A stretch of DNA of 64,000 nucleotides. It comes from Paraglaciecola arctica BSs20135 (lineage in GTDB: Bacteria > Pseudomonadota > Gammaproteobacteria > Enterobacterales > Alteromonadaceae). This document shows positions 1 to 10,200 of this stretch, piece by piece. Positions within the stretch are counted from its first letter, which is position 1. Each line of letters begins with the position of its first letter. The notes under the pieces are model-generated. The model was not told where the DNA came from, searched no databases, and was given only the letters and a program-made list of their open reading frames with translations. Made by a program: the position numbers and the translations under genes. Location: contig NZ_BAEO01000018.1 in NCBI RefSeq assembly GCF_000314995.1, forward strand, positions 45,935 to 109,934. The letters are read 5' to 3'.

Positions 1-116
1 AGGTCAACCCATATTATTTCTCTGTCGCCAGCGTGAAATATTAATTGAACTGAACCACTAAGCTAGCGTCAGAAACTCTGAATTATTATTCTGCTTACCT
101 AAAATTAAGGAAAACA

Positions 117-1106
117 ATGCCAACAAATGTCACAGCAAAGTTAGTGTGTGCAGCTTATTTAAGCCTTTCAACTCTAACATTCGCCAGCACGCTATCGCCG
201 CTGGAAAATGCAATTTCAATATTAAAGGCTGGGCAAACAAAACAGGCAATTGAGTTGTTTGAGAAACAACAAAATGACCCAAAAGCCATGGTTTATTTGG
301 CGGAAATCTATATGGATATAGATTTAGATGAAGCTGAAGAATGGATTGAAAAAGCCATTGAAGTTAAATCTGATGATGCAGAAATTCATTATGTGCGTGG
401 TGCCATAATGGGGCGACAGGCATCTGGCTCTATTTTTTCAGCTTTAAGTTACGCTGGAAAATCAGTGGATAGTTTTACTAAAGCAGTAGAGCTTGAACCA
501 GACTCCATCAAATATCGAAAAGGGCTCATGCAATTCCACACCAGTGCTCCTAGTATTGCTGGTGGCGACCTTGATATAGCCAAAGTCCAAGTAGAAAAAA
601 TCAAACTACTGGATCCAAAAGCAGGCTTAGAAGCTGAGATTAATTACGAATTATCCCAAGATAATGATGCATTGGCCGAAGATCTTTTACGGCAAGCCAA
701 ACAAACTTATAAAGATATTCCTGAGTTTTTCTTTCAATCAGGTATGTATCAACAACAACAAGAAAATTTTCAAGCGGCGTTTCAAGAATTCACTCTAGCG
801 ATCAGTAAAAATGCTGATACTGAAGAAAGTGTTGCAGCAAAATACTTGGCAATGTATCAACTAGGTAAAACTTCTGTTTTAGGTGAAACTAATATTGAGG
901 CTGGTATAAAAGCATTGCAGCAGTATATCAGTGAAGCACCAGACCTAGATGGTATGTCACCTAAACCTTGGGCAGAATTTCGTTTAGCTAATCTAATGGC
1001 ACTCAATGCGCAAAAGTCAGAAGCCAAAGCGATTTATTTACGTTTGGCAAAAACAGATAACGAAGAGTTATCTAAACAAGCAAAAAAAGCCGCGAAGAAA
1101 ATTTAA
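117..1106 (+). CDS. Secreted TPR-repeat protein
   Basis: 329 residues. The N-terminus is a signal peptide (hydrophobic stretch VCAAYLSLSTL, then an Ala-Ser cleavage region near residue 24), so export to the periplasm is expected. The rest is helical and shows tetratricopeptide-like repeats, for example around residues 30-75, 115-135 and 205-230, with the usual small and aromatic residues (AVELEPDSIKYRKGL). TPR proteins are protein-binding scaffolds; the partner cannot be named. An AGGAAAA ribosome site sits just before the ATG. It stands alone upstream of gshB with about 170 bp between them. Function unknown. Confidence 0.75.
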   Translation: MPTNVTAKLVCAAYLSLSTLTFASTLSPLENAISILKAGQTKQAIELFEKQQNDPKAMVYLAEIYMDIDLDEAEEWIEKAIEVKSDDAEIHYVRGAIMGRQASGSIFSALSYAGKSVDSFTKAVELEPDSIKYRKGLMQFHTSAPSIAGGDLDIAKVQVEKIKLLDPKAGLEAEINYELSQDNDALAEDLLRQAKQTYKDIPEFFFQSGMYQQQQENFQAAFQEFTLAISKNADTEESVAAKYLAMYQLGKTSVLGETNIEAGIKALQQYISEAPDLDGMSPKPWAEFRLANLMALNAQKSEAKAIYLRLAKTDNEELSKQAKKAAKKI

Positions 1107-1122
1107 TCCCAAAAATTAACCT

Positions 1123-1139
1123 GCGCACGGGCAGTGCGC
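1123..1139 (+). terminator. Possible hairpin after the TPR gene
   Basis: GCGCAC at 1123-1128 pairs with GTGCGC at 1134-1139 over a 5-nt loop, 17 bases after the stop codon of the TPR gene. There is no clear T-run after it, so it may be a factor-dependent terminator or simply a GC-rich dyad. Confidence 0.3.
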
Positions 1140-1280
1140 GGGTATAGTTTCAAACTTTCTTACTTTGATCCAAATACATGCTTGATTTATGCAACAATTA
1201 CCTCAAAATCAAGTTCATCTATATTTACCAATCTTTTAATCGTTCATCTAACGTTTTAACAACAGCTCTAAGGAACAATT

Positions 1281-2243
1281 TTGACCATTAAACTAGGTAT
1301 AGTGATGGATCCTATTCAGGCCATCAATATCAAAAAAGACACCAGTTTTGCTATGCTGCTCGATGCGCAAAAGCGTGGCTATGAATTGTTCTATATGGAA
1401 ATGGGCGACCTGTATTTGCAAAATGGTAAACCTATGGCGCGCATGGCGAGTTTGGCAGTTGAGTCAAATGCTGACAAATGGTTTTCCTTAGGAGCTGAAT
1501 TTCAGCAAAGCCTAGCCGAGTTAGATGTGATCTTAATGCGTAAAGATCCGCCAGTAGACAATGAGTTTATCTATGCCACTCATATGTTTGAACTGGCTGA
1601 ACAAGCGGGAACTTTGGTGGTGAACCGAGCGCAAAGTTTACGAGATTTTAACGAAAAATTATTTACTTCTTGGTTCCCTGATTTAGTTGCAGATACCTTA
1701 GTTACAAGAGATTCCAAATTAATCAGAGAGTTTCATCAAACTCACCAAGACATTATTTGTAAACCCTTGGATGGTATGGGGGGCACCTCAATTTTTAGGG
1801 TTAAAGAAGACGGTAATAACTTAGGGGTGATCATTGAAACACTGACCGAGTTAGGCACACGTTATGCGATGTTTCAGAAGTTTTTACCCGAAATCAAAGA
1901 CGGCGATAAACGTATCCTGATTGTTGATGGACAAGTGGTGCCTTATGCCTTAGCAAGGTTACCCACTAAAGGTGAAAATCGAGGTAATTTGGCTGCGGGT
2001 GGCACAGGTAGACCACAACCCTTGTCAGAGTCTGATTTAAAAATTGCCGAAACTATTGCGCCATTGCTAGTGGAAAAAGGTCTGATGTTTGTTGGTTTAG
2101 ATGTAATTGGTGATAGAGTCACAGAGATCAATGTTACTAGCCCAACTTGCGTACGGGAAATTGAAGCGGCTTATGACGTGAATATTACCGGAATGTTATT
2201 CGACGCTATTGAAAAGCGTCTTGCCGCTGGCATAGGAGCCTAA
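1281..2243 (+). CDS. gshB: Glutathione synthetase
   Basis: 320 residues, the usual length (about 316 in E. coli). It joins gamma-glutamylcysteine and glycine with ATP to make glutathione in the cytoplasm. The N-terminus (IKLGIVMDPIQAINIKKDTS) is typical of the family, the ATP-grasp region with CKPLDGMGGTSIFR is near residues 156-175, and the C-terminal Mg/ATP-binding segment EINVTSPTCVREIE is present. The start is TTG, preceded by an AAGGAA ribosome site; no ATG fits better. yqgE begins 8 nt after the stop and ruvX follows, a conserved gammaproteobacterial order, so the three are probably one operon. Confidence 0.96.
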   Translation: MTIKLGIVMDPIQAINIKKDTSFAMLLDAQKRGYELFYMEMGDLYLQNGKPMARMASLAVESNADKWFSLGAEFQQSLAELDVILMRKDPPVDNEFIYATHMFELAEQAGTLVVNRAQSLRDFNEKLFTSWFPDLVADTLVTRDSKLIREFHQTHQDIICKPLDGMGGTSIFRVKEDGNNLGVIIETLTELGTRYAMFQKFLPEIKDGDKRILIVDGQVVPYALARLPTKGENRGNLAAGGTGRPQPLSESDLKIAETIAPLLVEKGLMFVGLDVIGDRVTEINVTSPTCVREIEAAYDVNITGMLFDAIEKRLAAGIGA

Positions 2244-2251
2244 TTTTTAAG

Positions 2252-2809
2252 ATGCAAAGTTTGCAGAATTATTTACTCATCGCTTCCCCAAGCATGGACG
2301 ATCCGTATTTCGCCCGAACTGTCACCTATATTTGTGAACATAACGAGCATGGTGCCATGGGGCTGATAATTAACCAACCTGTTGGCATGAAACTAAAAGA
2401 GCTGGTTGAACAGGTTGACGATAAGGCCGAAGTCATTGACGAAAAAGCCGAAGATATTATTTTGGCGGGTGGTCCTGTCAGTCAAGACCGTGGTTTTATT
2501 TTACACACCACACAACCCGGTTGGGCATCAAGTTTAACCATGACCCCTGAGGTGATGGTAACCACTTCTAAAGACATTATATCTTCTTTAGGCAATAAAG
2601 ATGCGCCAGATAAATCTTTGATTATGCTTGGTTACGCCGGCTGGACAGCCGGACAACTCGAAGAAGAAATTCAAACCAGTTCGTGGTTAATGGTCGAAGC
2701 CGATACTGAAATTTTATTCGACACACCTATCCATAAAAAATGGGAAACTGCAGTGCAGCGCTTAGGCATAGATGTTTGGCAGCTTGGACCTGATATAGGT
2801 CACGCTTGA
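2252..2809 (+). CDS. yqgE: YqgE/AlgH family protein (UPF0301)
   Basis: 185 residues, full length for the family. Recognisable parts are the N-terminal [20 protein letters not shown], a GLIINQP segment, the GGPV turn near residue 73 and the [14 protein letters not shown] block near 130. The molecular role is not established; the homologue in Pseudomonas was named AlgH from alginate regulation. It lies between gshB and ruvX, as in many gammaproteobacteria, which supports the family call more than any function. Confidence 0.95.
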   Translation: MQSLQNYLLIASPSMDDPYFARTVTYICEHNEHGAMGLIINQPVGMKLKELVEQVDDKAEVIDEKAEDIILAGGPVSQDRGFILHTTQPGWASSLTMTPEVMVTTSKDIISSLGNKDAPDKSLIMLGYAGWTAGQLEEEIQTSSWLMVEADTEILFDTPIHKKWETAVQRLGIDVWQLGPDIGHA

Positions 2810-2819
2810 TGGATCATTT

Positions 2820-3251
2820 ATGACAAAATCAGGCCAACGTACCATTTTAGCCTTTGATTTCGGTACCAAAAGCATTGGTGTAGCAGTAGGGCAGGAGATA
2901 ACTGGCACTGCTTCTCCACTCAATGCACTTAAGGCTGTAGATGGCATTCCTAATTGGGATCTTGTTGCAAAGTTGTTTGCCGAATGGTCACCACAATTAG
3001 CTGTGGTCGGTTTACCACTGAATATGGATGGCACAAATCAACAAGTGACATTTTCAGCGAAAAAATTCGCTAACCGACTCAATGCCAAATATAAAGTCGC
3101 TATAGAAACCTGTGATGAACGACTCACAACAGTTGATGCAAAAGCCCGTTTATTTGAACTGGGTGGCTATAAAAAACTGGATAAACAAAAAATAGACAGT
3201 GTATCGGCCTGCCTTATATTTGAGAGTTGGATTGAAAGCAGCTACGAGTGA
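2820..3251 (+). CDS. ruvX: Pre-16S rRNA nuclease / RuvX (YqgF) family
   Basis: 143 residues, RNase H-like fold. The first acidic strand motif [16 protein letters not shown] is at residues 9-24; [10 protein letters not shown] and the DERLTTVDA block (about residue 100) follow, and a C-terminal Asp ([12 protein letters not shown]) completes the acidic active site. Family members process the 5' end of 16S rRNA and were earlier predicted as Holliday junction resolvases. The ATG is 10 nt downstream of yqgE, so translation is likely coupled within the gshB-yqgE-ruvX operon. Confidence 0.95.
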   Translation: MTKSGQRTILAFDFGTKSIGVAVGQEITGTASPLNALKAVDGIPNWDLVAKLFAEWSPQLAVVGLPLNMDGTNQQVTFSAKKFANRLNAKYKVAIETCDERLTTVDAKARLFELGGYKKLDKQKIDSVSACLIFESWIESSYE

Positions 3252-3330
3252 ATAGCAACGAGTCGGTCAACGAGCGATACGAGCTTAAATAATTTGAACT
3301 ACGGATTGAAAAATTAAAGAGAAAATAATT

Positions 3331-3443
3331 CACCACAGAGTTCACAGAGAGCACAGAGAAAAGCCAAAAAGATTATTTTTTAATTCAAGCGTTTTAAAGT
3401 ATTGTTTCTCTGTGTAGCGCAGCGCTCCGTGTACTCTGTGGTT
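3331..3443. repeat. Imperfect palindromic intergenic repeat (CCACAGAG type)
   Basis: The left arm (3331-3360) reads CACCACAGAG followed by CACAGAGA-like units. The right arm (3405-3443) is its imperfect inverse, ending CTCTGTGGTT. The 44-nt middle is AT-rich. The same arms recur at 63771-63876 and 63886-64000. It lies between ruvX and the next gene and has no coding content. Confidence 0.8.
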
Positions 3444-3479
3444 AACAATTCCTTATATTTTCTTGGGTTGAAATAAAAA

Positions 3480-5186
3480 ATGAAGGCTGTTTTATTTGTC
3501 ATTTTAGGGTGTTTCTGTGTTTTGAGCTTGCAATCTAGGGCGGCTGCAAATGACACCGAAGCCTATTATCTTTGTGCCCACAAATCCGAGGTGAACACCA
3601 GTTGGACCTTTGGTACTGCGCCGGCTTATTGTGATATCGAGCCTTTTGGTGATCCTGACTTTGTACGTGACTATCTAGACGAGATTGTATTTGATGCAGC
3701 TGAGCCTGTGTCTACTGAGCGTGCACGTTACATGAACGAAATGAACGCTGTGATAACCGCTTCCGCCAAGTATTACTTATCAATTCGTAAACCCAATGCC
3801 ATATCTGCTGAGGTCAACGCTTGGGTATATGCCATTCAAGCCGTAGCCAATCAAGAAACCTTTTGGAGTCATTACCGAGATGCTGTGATTGATGGACGGC
3901 TGAAGATGATGCGAGGAGACTCTGGCCATGGTCACGGCATGATGCAAATCGATGACCGCTGGCACTTTGCACAAATCAATGAAGGTAAAGGTTGGCAAAT
4001 TTTTGAGAACATGGTGTACGCCATGGAAATATTTTATGCCGAATGGCAAAACGCCGCGTCAGCTAGTTGTGTGAGCAGCAGCAACAATTGGCTAGAAAGA
4101 ACCCGCTCTGCGTACTCTGCTTACAATGGTGGACCAAGTAAATTGTGTCGCTGGCACGACAACATCGCATGGCAAGATGAAGGTTTTGCCGACAAGTATG
4201 CGGCGCAGTCGTGGCTAAACTATATTGCCGATCAGCATAAAACCTCAGTCATTGATGTGGAATGTTTAATGGAGGGTGTGGAGTTTTGTCTGCCTCAATA
4301 TTCGCCTCCTGAGTATTCGTTACAAAATCCCGAAAATCTATGGCAATACAATTTTGTGAAACTCACCAGCGAGCAAACTTGTGTATTTGAAGGAGGGCAG
4401 TTTCACTGTGTTGAACAGCCCCAAGATGCAAGTTGTTTAAGTGCCAAATTCGATCGCATTTTTCAAGCCCAAGTGGTTATTTTAGATGAACAGCAAAGTC
4501 AGGCTTATGGGCAAACGCTGTACGAAAAACATCAGTGTTTAGGCTTTTTGGAAAACAGTTTTGTGGTTGGCCAAAGTATTCAAGCTGAAGACGTGATTAA
4601 TATCCGCGAAACCGCAGGAGGCACAGATACAGGTGCAAATACCGTGGTTGGCAAGGCCTATCAAATTTTAGATATAGTGGCAGGCACACCTGCCGATCAA
4701 AGCCGTTATTACCGTATTCGTTATGATGGTAGCAATGAAGGTTATATTTACGCAGGTGGAATTTGGGACTTTGCCGATTGGGCATCACCCCTAAATCATC
4801 AATATTTGCCGGTTGGCGATCGTTATATTGCGATGCAAGGAGACAAGGTTTATGTATCTCATGCTGACGATCTATCGATTACCGATATAGTGGGTGAGGG
4901 GGCGACAAGTTTAGGTAAATTGTCTATTGGCTCTGAGGCCGAGGTATTGGACACAGTGGTAACAGGTAACGACAATCAAGTGTATTATCAAATTAGCGCT
5001 AATGGATTAACTGGGTATCTATATGCGGGTAAATTATTACCTGAGTCTAGCCTTGCAGATTGGACTTCTTTTACTGCGCCAACTCCCAGCACACCCACAG
5101 TGCCCAGTGAACCAGCAACAAGTTCGGGTGGGACCTTATACTATTTATGGTTGTCAGTGTTGTTGTTATTTAGGCGTAAGATATAA
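3480..5186 (+). CDS. Secreted transglycosylase-like protein with SH3-like repeats and GlyGly-CTERM-like tail
   Basis: 568 residues. A signal peptide (about 1-23) is followed by a lysozyme/SLT-like domain (about 85-260) with the candidate catalytic Glu126 in AVANQETFW, the GHGHGMMQIDDRW block and SAYNGGPSKLCRW. Two SH3b-like segments follow: about 365-430 (INIRETAGG to GYIYAG) and about 440-520 (GLTGYLYAG). The C-terminus is a Pro/Thr/Ser linker, then SSGGTLYYLWLSVLLLFRRKI from about residue 548, that is Gly-Gly, a hydrophobic helix and a basic end. This layout matches GlyGly-CTERM sorting tails, which rhombosortase is thought to cut. Many Cys residues suggest disulfides. Predicted role: peptidoglycan binding and cleavage at the cell surface. 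The substrate is inferred. Confidence 0.72.
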   Translation: MKAVLFVILGCFCVLSLQSRAAANDTEAYYLCAHKSEVNTSWTFGTAPAYCDIEPFGDPDFVRDYLDEIVFDAAEPVSTERARYMNEMNAVITASAKYYLSIRKPNAISAEVNAWVYAIQAVANQETFWSHYRDAVIDGRLKMMRGDSGHGHGMMQIDDRWHFAQINEGKGWQIFENMVYAMEIFYAEWQNAASASCVSSSNNWLERTRSAYSAYNGGPSKLCRWHDNIAWQDEGFADKYAAQSWLNYIADQHKTSVIDVECLMEGVEFCLPQYSPPEYSLQNPENLWQYNFVKLTSEQTCVFEGGQFHCVEQPQDASCLSAKFDRIFQAQVVILDEQQSQAYGQTLYEKHQCLGFLENSFVVGQSIQAEDVINIRETAGGTDTGANTVVGKAYQILDIVAGTPADQSRYYRIRYDGSNEGYIYAGGIWDFADWASPLNHQYLPVGDRYIAMQGDKVYVSHADDLSITDIVGEGATSLGKLSIGSEAEVLDTVVTGNDNQVYYQISANGLTGYLYAGKLLPESSLADWTSFTAPTPSTPTVPSEPATSSGGTLYYLWLSVLLLFRRKI

Positions 5187-5962
5187 TGTATAAGATTGTA
5201 ATTGTAGGGCTAGTCCTTATCGGTGTGGGCGCGTTTATTTGGCAGCAACAACAAACTGAACAACACGCAGATGTTAATACGCCTGCTCAAGCTGTTGTGG
5301 CACAACAAGCCGAGACTACTGAAGAGGGAAATGCCAACCCTGATCCCATGGTCACTCAGCCCCAGAAACCGCCTGTTGAACCTGCGTTTTATCAAGCGCG
5401 AGAAAACATAATGGCGAACTTGGAAACAGCACGCACTTGCCAGCAAACAGGATCATGCAAAGCGAATGAACAAGATCCTCGAGCGGCCATGTTTGAGCAA
5501 GAAAAACGCCTAGTGGATAGTTTGCAATCCTTGCAAGATTTATATGCTGAATATCAGCAACAAGACCCCGTTCTTGACCAAACCATTAATGAATTTATTA
5601 GCAGCCCTTTAGGACGAGTACAATTTAAAGCATTACAAATGATGCAACAACAGCCACCAAATATAGGCAATGCAAATAGCCTAATAACCACTCTGGACAA
5701 TAGTTACGACAGTAAAGTGGTGCAGTTAGCATTACAGGAATTACTGCGTTATCCGTCTTTGTCTGAGCAGGTAGATGCTTTGCTGATGAAAACCCTGCAA
5801 ACCGGTAGTGTTTATGTTTCCAGAACCGTTGCCAAAGAGATCACTCCTTATCTCAATGCCAGTAACCTTGATGCCTACCAAGCTTTAGCTAAGACACTTC
5901 CGACTCAGGCGGCTAAAACCAAGTTGCTGCAATCTGCGATTGACGAATACCGGCAACACTGA
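5186..5962 (+). CDS. Hypothetical single-pass membrane protein
   Basis: 258 residues, not recognised. Residues 1-20 (YKIVIVGLVLIGVGAFIW) form one transmembrane segment or uncleaved signal anchor. A Gln/Thr/Pro-rich linker follows to about residue 70, then a helical domain (about 70-258) with Gln-rich repeats that could be HEAT- or TPR-like. The ATG overlaps the stop of the preceding gene (TAATG), so the two are translationally coupled and may act together, for example as a membrane partner of the secreted muramidase-like protein. That link is inferred from gene order only. Confidence 0.65.
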   Translation: MYKIVIVGLVLIGVGAFIWQQQQTEQHADVNTPAQAVVAQQAETTEEGNANPDPMVTQPQKPPVEPAFYQARENIMANLETARTCQQTGSCKANEQDPRAAMFEQEKRLVDSLQSLQDLYAEYQQQDPVLDQTINEFISSPLGRVQFKALQMMQQQPPNIGNANSLITTLDNSYDSKVVQLALQELLRYPSLSEQVDALLMKTLQTGSVYVSRTVAKEITPYLNASNLDAYQALAKTLPTQAAKTKLLQSAIDEYRQH

Positions 5963-6007
5963 GTTTTTTCTATTCGTTATTTGCTCTGTAAACATGCACT
6001 TTGAATG

Positions 6008-6184
6008 CTATTTATCTACCGCTTTGAGTTGTTGTATTTCTTTCCATAATTCTTCCGCTTCGGCGGTAAGCATTGAGTAGGTTTTAATGTCGCCCTTACG
6101 TTGGGCCAACATTGCCTCTGTGGATTTTTGGTCGTAGGTTTTACGTAATTTTTTGGCTGGATCTGCTTTTAAAAAACCAAACAT
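6008..6184 (-). CDS. Small conserved-looking cytoplasmic protein, 58 residues (DUF6435-like)
   Basis: A short ORF runs from ATG at 6184 to TAG at 6008-6010. It begins MFGFLKADPAKKLRKTYDQK and ends EELWKEIQQLKAVDK; the middle has AMLAQRKGDIKTYSMLTAEA. It is highly charged and helical with no membrane segment. The pattern fits a family of tiny Lacinutrix-type proteins listed as DUF6435, recalled from memory and not searched. Gene-like amino-acid use and the tidy fit between two genes support it. It precedes the cyclophilin gene on the same strand. Function unknown. Confidence 0.7.
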   Translation of the reverse strand: MFGFLKADPAKKLRKTYDQKSTEAMLAQRKGDIKTYSMLTAEAEELWKEIQQLKAVDK

Positions 6185-6243
6185 GTTATTCTCGATAAGT
6201 GTTTATATGCTGTAATTGATTACTGTTTTAATGACCAATTCGA

Positions 6244-6885
6244 TCAGTTTTTTGTGAGTAGAATATTGGATATAGTCACAGGTTGCGCCAACATTTGGCC
6301 TTTAACGTAGCTGTCTTCTACTTCTAAAGCATCACGAATGAGATGTATCTTTCTAACTATGTGCATTCCTTTAGTCACTCGACCAAAAGCCGCAAAACCT
6401 TGACCATCTGGGTTACGTAAACCACCAAAATCTAAAGAGGGTTGCGCACCAATACAAATAAAAAACTCAGAGGTGGCGGTATCGGGTGCACCGCGCGCCA
6501 TGGATAACACCCCGTCTAGATGTGCAATGCCTGTTTGTTTAGTTGTTTCAAGCGGAATGGCTGCAAAGTCTTTAAATTCAGTATTAGCACCGCCTTGAAT
6601 GACCTCAATTTTTGGGGAGCCATTATCATTGTCTAATCGAACCACCCGATAGAATCGACCATTATTGAAAGCTCCCGCTTCGATATAGCGAATAAAGTTA
6701 CTGACAGACACTGGCGCTTGTTCTGAATAAAGCTCTATTTCGATATTACCTAAATCAGTGCTAATGATGGCTTGTTGAACAGAGTGCGAGCCTTGCTTCT
6801 TTTCAATGGCTTGTATGTTTAACGACAACAAACTGAACCCAATAAGTATCGCGATATTACTGATCTTGACTAAAAACTGTGACAT
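6244..6885 (-). CDS. Periplasmic peptidyl-prolyl cis-trans isomerase, cyclophilin type
   Basis: 213 residues with a signal peptide (hydrophobic ISNIAILIGFSLLSL). The cyclophilin core starts at IISTDLGNIEIELYSEQAPVS and keeps FYRVV, with the catalytic Arg, then VIQGG, the SMARG block, and TSEFFICIG. It catalyses Xaa-Pro bond isomerisation on exported proteins. A short insertion (RLDNDNGSPKIE) lies between the FYRVV and QGG motifs. Single gene on the minus strand with start at 6885; the small ORF at 6008-6184 lies downstream on the same strand. Confidence 0.9.
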   Translation of the reverse strand: MSQFLVKISNIAILIGFSLLSLNIQAIEKKQGSHSVQQAIISTDLGNIEIELYSEQAPVSVSNFIRYIEAGAFNNGRFYRVVRLDNDNGSPKIEVIQGGANTEFKDFAAIPLETTKQTGIAHLDGVLSMARGAPDTATSEFFICIGAQPSLDFGGLRNPDGQGFAAFGRVTKGMHIVRKIHLIRDALEVEDSYVKGQMLAQPVTISNILLTKN

Positions 6886-7210
6886 GTGAATGTTAATCCT
6901 TCTTACAAATAAAAATGGCTTGGCTCAATATTTATGAGGAGTAGACAAATAATAGCTAATGCCAATGATAGTACGTATCTTTTTACGAATGTTAAATAAA
7001 GTAAATGTTGTCAAATATAGCGGTTTTTGTAGTACGTGCAGGTAAGGTGTTGGTTGAATATTGAACTACTATGGCTCACTCATTTAGGTTAAAAACAAAA
7101 TCTGCAAAAAAGCTAATAGAAATGTTGCTTTGTGGTGTTACAGAACCCTCTTTATAGAGTATATTTAGCCCTCGAAAATCTAAATTCCCTTCCTCCTAAA
7201 AAGGACAGTT
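6886..7210. other. Divergent intergenic region upstream of the SMC-like operon
   Basis: 325 bases between the leftward cyclophilin gene and the rightward ATPase gene, with no credible ORF. It holds a candidate promoter (7138-7165). Just before the ATG, TCCT (7191-7194) can pair with AGGA (7202-7205) of the ribosome site, which could dampen translation of the first gene; this small hairpin is weak. Confidence 0.5.
7138..7165 (+). promoter_or_regulatory. Candidate sigma-70 promoter for the mksBEFG-like operon
   Basis: TTACAG (7138-7143) and TATATT (7160-7165) are separated by 16 nt and lie about 45 nt before the ATG at 7211. The -10 element is good and the -35 weak, so this is a tentative call. 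Confidence 0.3.
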
Positions 7211-10200
7211 ATGCCTGGGTTACACCGCATTATTCTGATTAATTGTCACCTCCCTGGTTTTGTTGAACTTGATGTATCGGGACACAGTAATATCTGTGGA
7301 ACCAATGCTTCGGGTAAAACCACTTTGCAACGCTTGATCCCGGTTTTTTACGGTGAATTACCCAGTAAAGTGGTACCTAAAACTCGTAAGAAGTTTGATG
7401 ATTTTTATTTGCCCCATGCAAATAGTTATCTGATTTATGAGTATCAAAGGGAAGACGGGCAGGATTGCCAAGTGGTGTTAACCCGCAAAGGTAGTGATGG
7501 CGTACAGTACCGTTTTGTGGAAGCACCTTATCATCAAGAACAAATTTTGGTGGATACCGAGCAAGGTAACGTACAAGCTATGTTACCTGAACAATGGATT
7601 AAACAACTTAGACAGTTGGGTATAGAATTTTCTCATAAAATTCAAGCCACTAGTGAGTTTCGTAGCATCATTCAGAATGATGTCAGTGTAGGTCGTGGGG
7701 CCGGGCGTGAAAGTACTAAGCTTAGGCAGTTAGCCAGTCGTTATAGTTTGGTTGCAAGCCAACATCGCATTCGACATATGGAAAAATTGGTCAGTGCGGT
7801 ACATGCCAAAGAAGGCAAAATGGATACCTTGCGTACTATGCTGGCGGCTATTTTTGAAGAAGATGGCTTAGTTCAGCCTACTACCACAGTCAAAAATACT
7901 AAGGCCCGTGAGTGGATCACCCAGATGCGTCAGACTATGCGTTTGCAGACTATGCAGAACGACTATCAAAAAATTCAGGCGCAAACTGAATCACTCAATA
8001 CCATTGAAAATCAATTGTTGCAGCTCAAACCTATTTTAGAAAAAGACTTACAGTCGCTGACAACACAAAAGGCCGATGCTCAAGAACAGCGCAGTAAGAT
8101 TAAAAATCAGCAAGGTACTGAAAAAGAATCGTTTGAACAAGCAGAAGGCGTATTGAATAGCCGCGTCAGTGAAACCGCTGAAAACCTAAAAGCCAAGTCG
8201 TCACGTTTAGATCATATCCAGCAGCAGTATGAAAAATATCAGGACTCCGATCTTGATCAATTACAAAAAGATATGGACTCCTTGCCCCTAAAACGCGAAG
8301 AGTACGAACAAAAGTTAGAACAATACAACTTGCTGATAGAGCAACATAAAGACTTACAGAGTCAGCTTGATCAGCAAAAGTTTAAGTTGTCTGAATCTTT
8401 AGAGCGTCTGTCCCGTAAAAATCAGGCTCAAGTCAAAACTATTAGTCAGCAAAAAGAGCTTGCACGAAGTACCCACAGCGAAAAAGAAGTGGATTTGCGC
8501 GGCCAGTTTGAGCAGCGTAAAGAACATCAGGCTAAAGAGTTTGATGAACAACTACTTGATATTGAACGCAGCATAGTTCGCCAAGAGCACCAAGCCAAAC
8601 AAGCTTCAGCCACAGATCAAGAAATAGAAAACGGTGCACTAGCCGACAAACGTTTGGAGCTTGCCCAGCGAGCTTGGCAACAAAGTTCTGCTGCTAAGAA
8701 ACAAGGCGAAAGTAGCTATCAAGAGCTTCGAAACAAACGCGATGAAGCTGACAAAGTATTACACCAGGCCAGGCAAGCTGCGCGGCAAGCCAAGGAACGT
8801 TTGCAACAACTTCATAAGCAACTTTCACCTGAACAAGATAGCTTAAGACAGTTCCTACGTGACAATAAACCCGGCTGGGAACAGAGCATAGGTAAGTTAA
8901 TCAATGAGCCCTTGCTGAATAAAAAAGACTTATCACCACATATACTGACCGATATCAGTGATGAAGCTGCGAATAGCTTTTTAGGTGTGAAATTAAATTT
9001 AGCCGCTATTGAAGCTCCTGATTACGCCCAAGACGAAACCGCCTTAACCTTGTCTTTAGAGCAAGCCAAAAAACATTTAGCGGCTGCTGAAAAACACCAA
9101 AAACAAGCAGAGTCTGAATTAGATGAATGTCATCGTGAGGCTGAGTTACAACGAGAAATTGTAGCTGAAAAAAATCGAGCATTTGAACAAGCCGAACAAG
9201 AAATTGGTTATGCGCAAAGTGCCAAACAGCGTTTTGCCGATGAACTTAAAGCTGTGTTAGAAAAGCGTAAGCAGCAAGCTAAACAAGCTTTGCAACAGTA
9301 TCTAGATGAAAAACAGCAAATTTTGTCGCAAAAACAAAGCGCTATTGATGTATTAAGGTCTGATTTTGAAGAACAACTGTTGGAATTTAAGACCGGTTGG
9401 CAAGGTGAACTTGCTGTTTTAGATGAACAAGTTGAAGAGTTAGATCGTCAAGTTGACTATAAACGTCAACAAAACCGCGAACAGATTAAACAGCTCGAAG
9501 ATGCCTTTAATCAAGAATTGGCCAACAAAGACATAGATCCTAATACCCTGCGCGAACTTAAACAACAAATCGAAGCGTTAAAAAATCATCTTCAAGCCGT
9601 GACCGCTAGACGTGATGAGCTAAACGAATATAAAACCTTTATGCAAACCGATTGGTTGAAACAACGCCCAGAATTACTGGAACAGGAGGCCGAGTTAAAA
9701 GCGCTCGCACAGCAGTTGGATCAGCAGCAAAGTACTCTGCGAAGTCATTATCAAGCTAAACGTGCTGAATTATCGAAAGTGTTGTTAGCGGTAGAAAAAA
9801 GTTTATCTGGTTTTAGTTCTTTGATCACAGAAATTGAGCCTATGGTGCGCCAGCTCAGTAATATCGTATTTTCCTTTAAAGCAACAGAGCAGCAAAATGT
9901 TAACTTAGGCGATCAAGCTGAGCGCATTAACCGCTGTACCGAAGCGCTGGAAAGTCGTAGCCGTGGCGAGAAAAAACTCAAAGAAGCCTTGACCGAATTT
10001 GAAGCCACTTTAGGTAAAGATGCAGGTAAAGACTTTTTAGATACTATGATACAAGCCTTTAGTGTATTAGACGAAGACGCCAATATACGAGAACGCCTGC
10101 CCATTTTGCAGCGCTTATTGAGTATTTTAGAGTCTCGTCAGCGCCAAATTGTGGAGCAGGGTGAAACCATAGGTGGTGACTTAAATAAATTCTTTACTGT

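Noticed and set aside
8661..8846. Short rightward frame inside the SMC-like ATPase
   Set aside because: Shifted frame in coiled-coil coding sequence.
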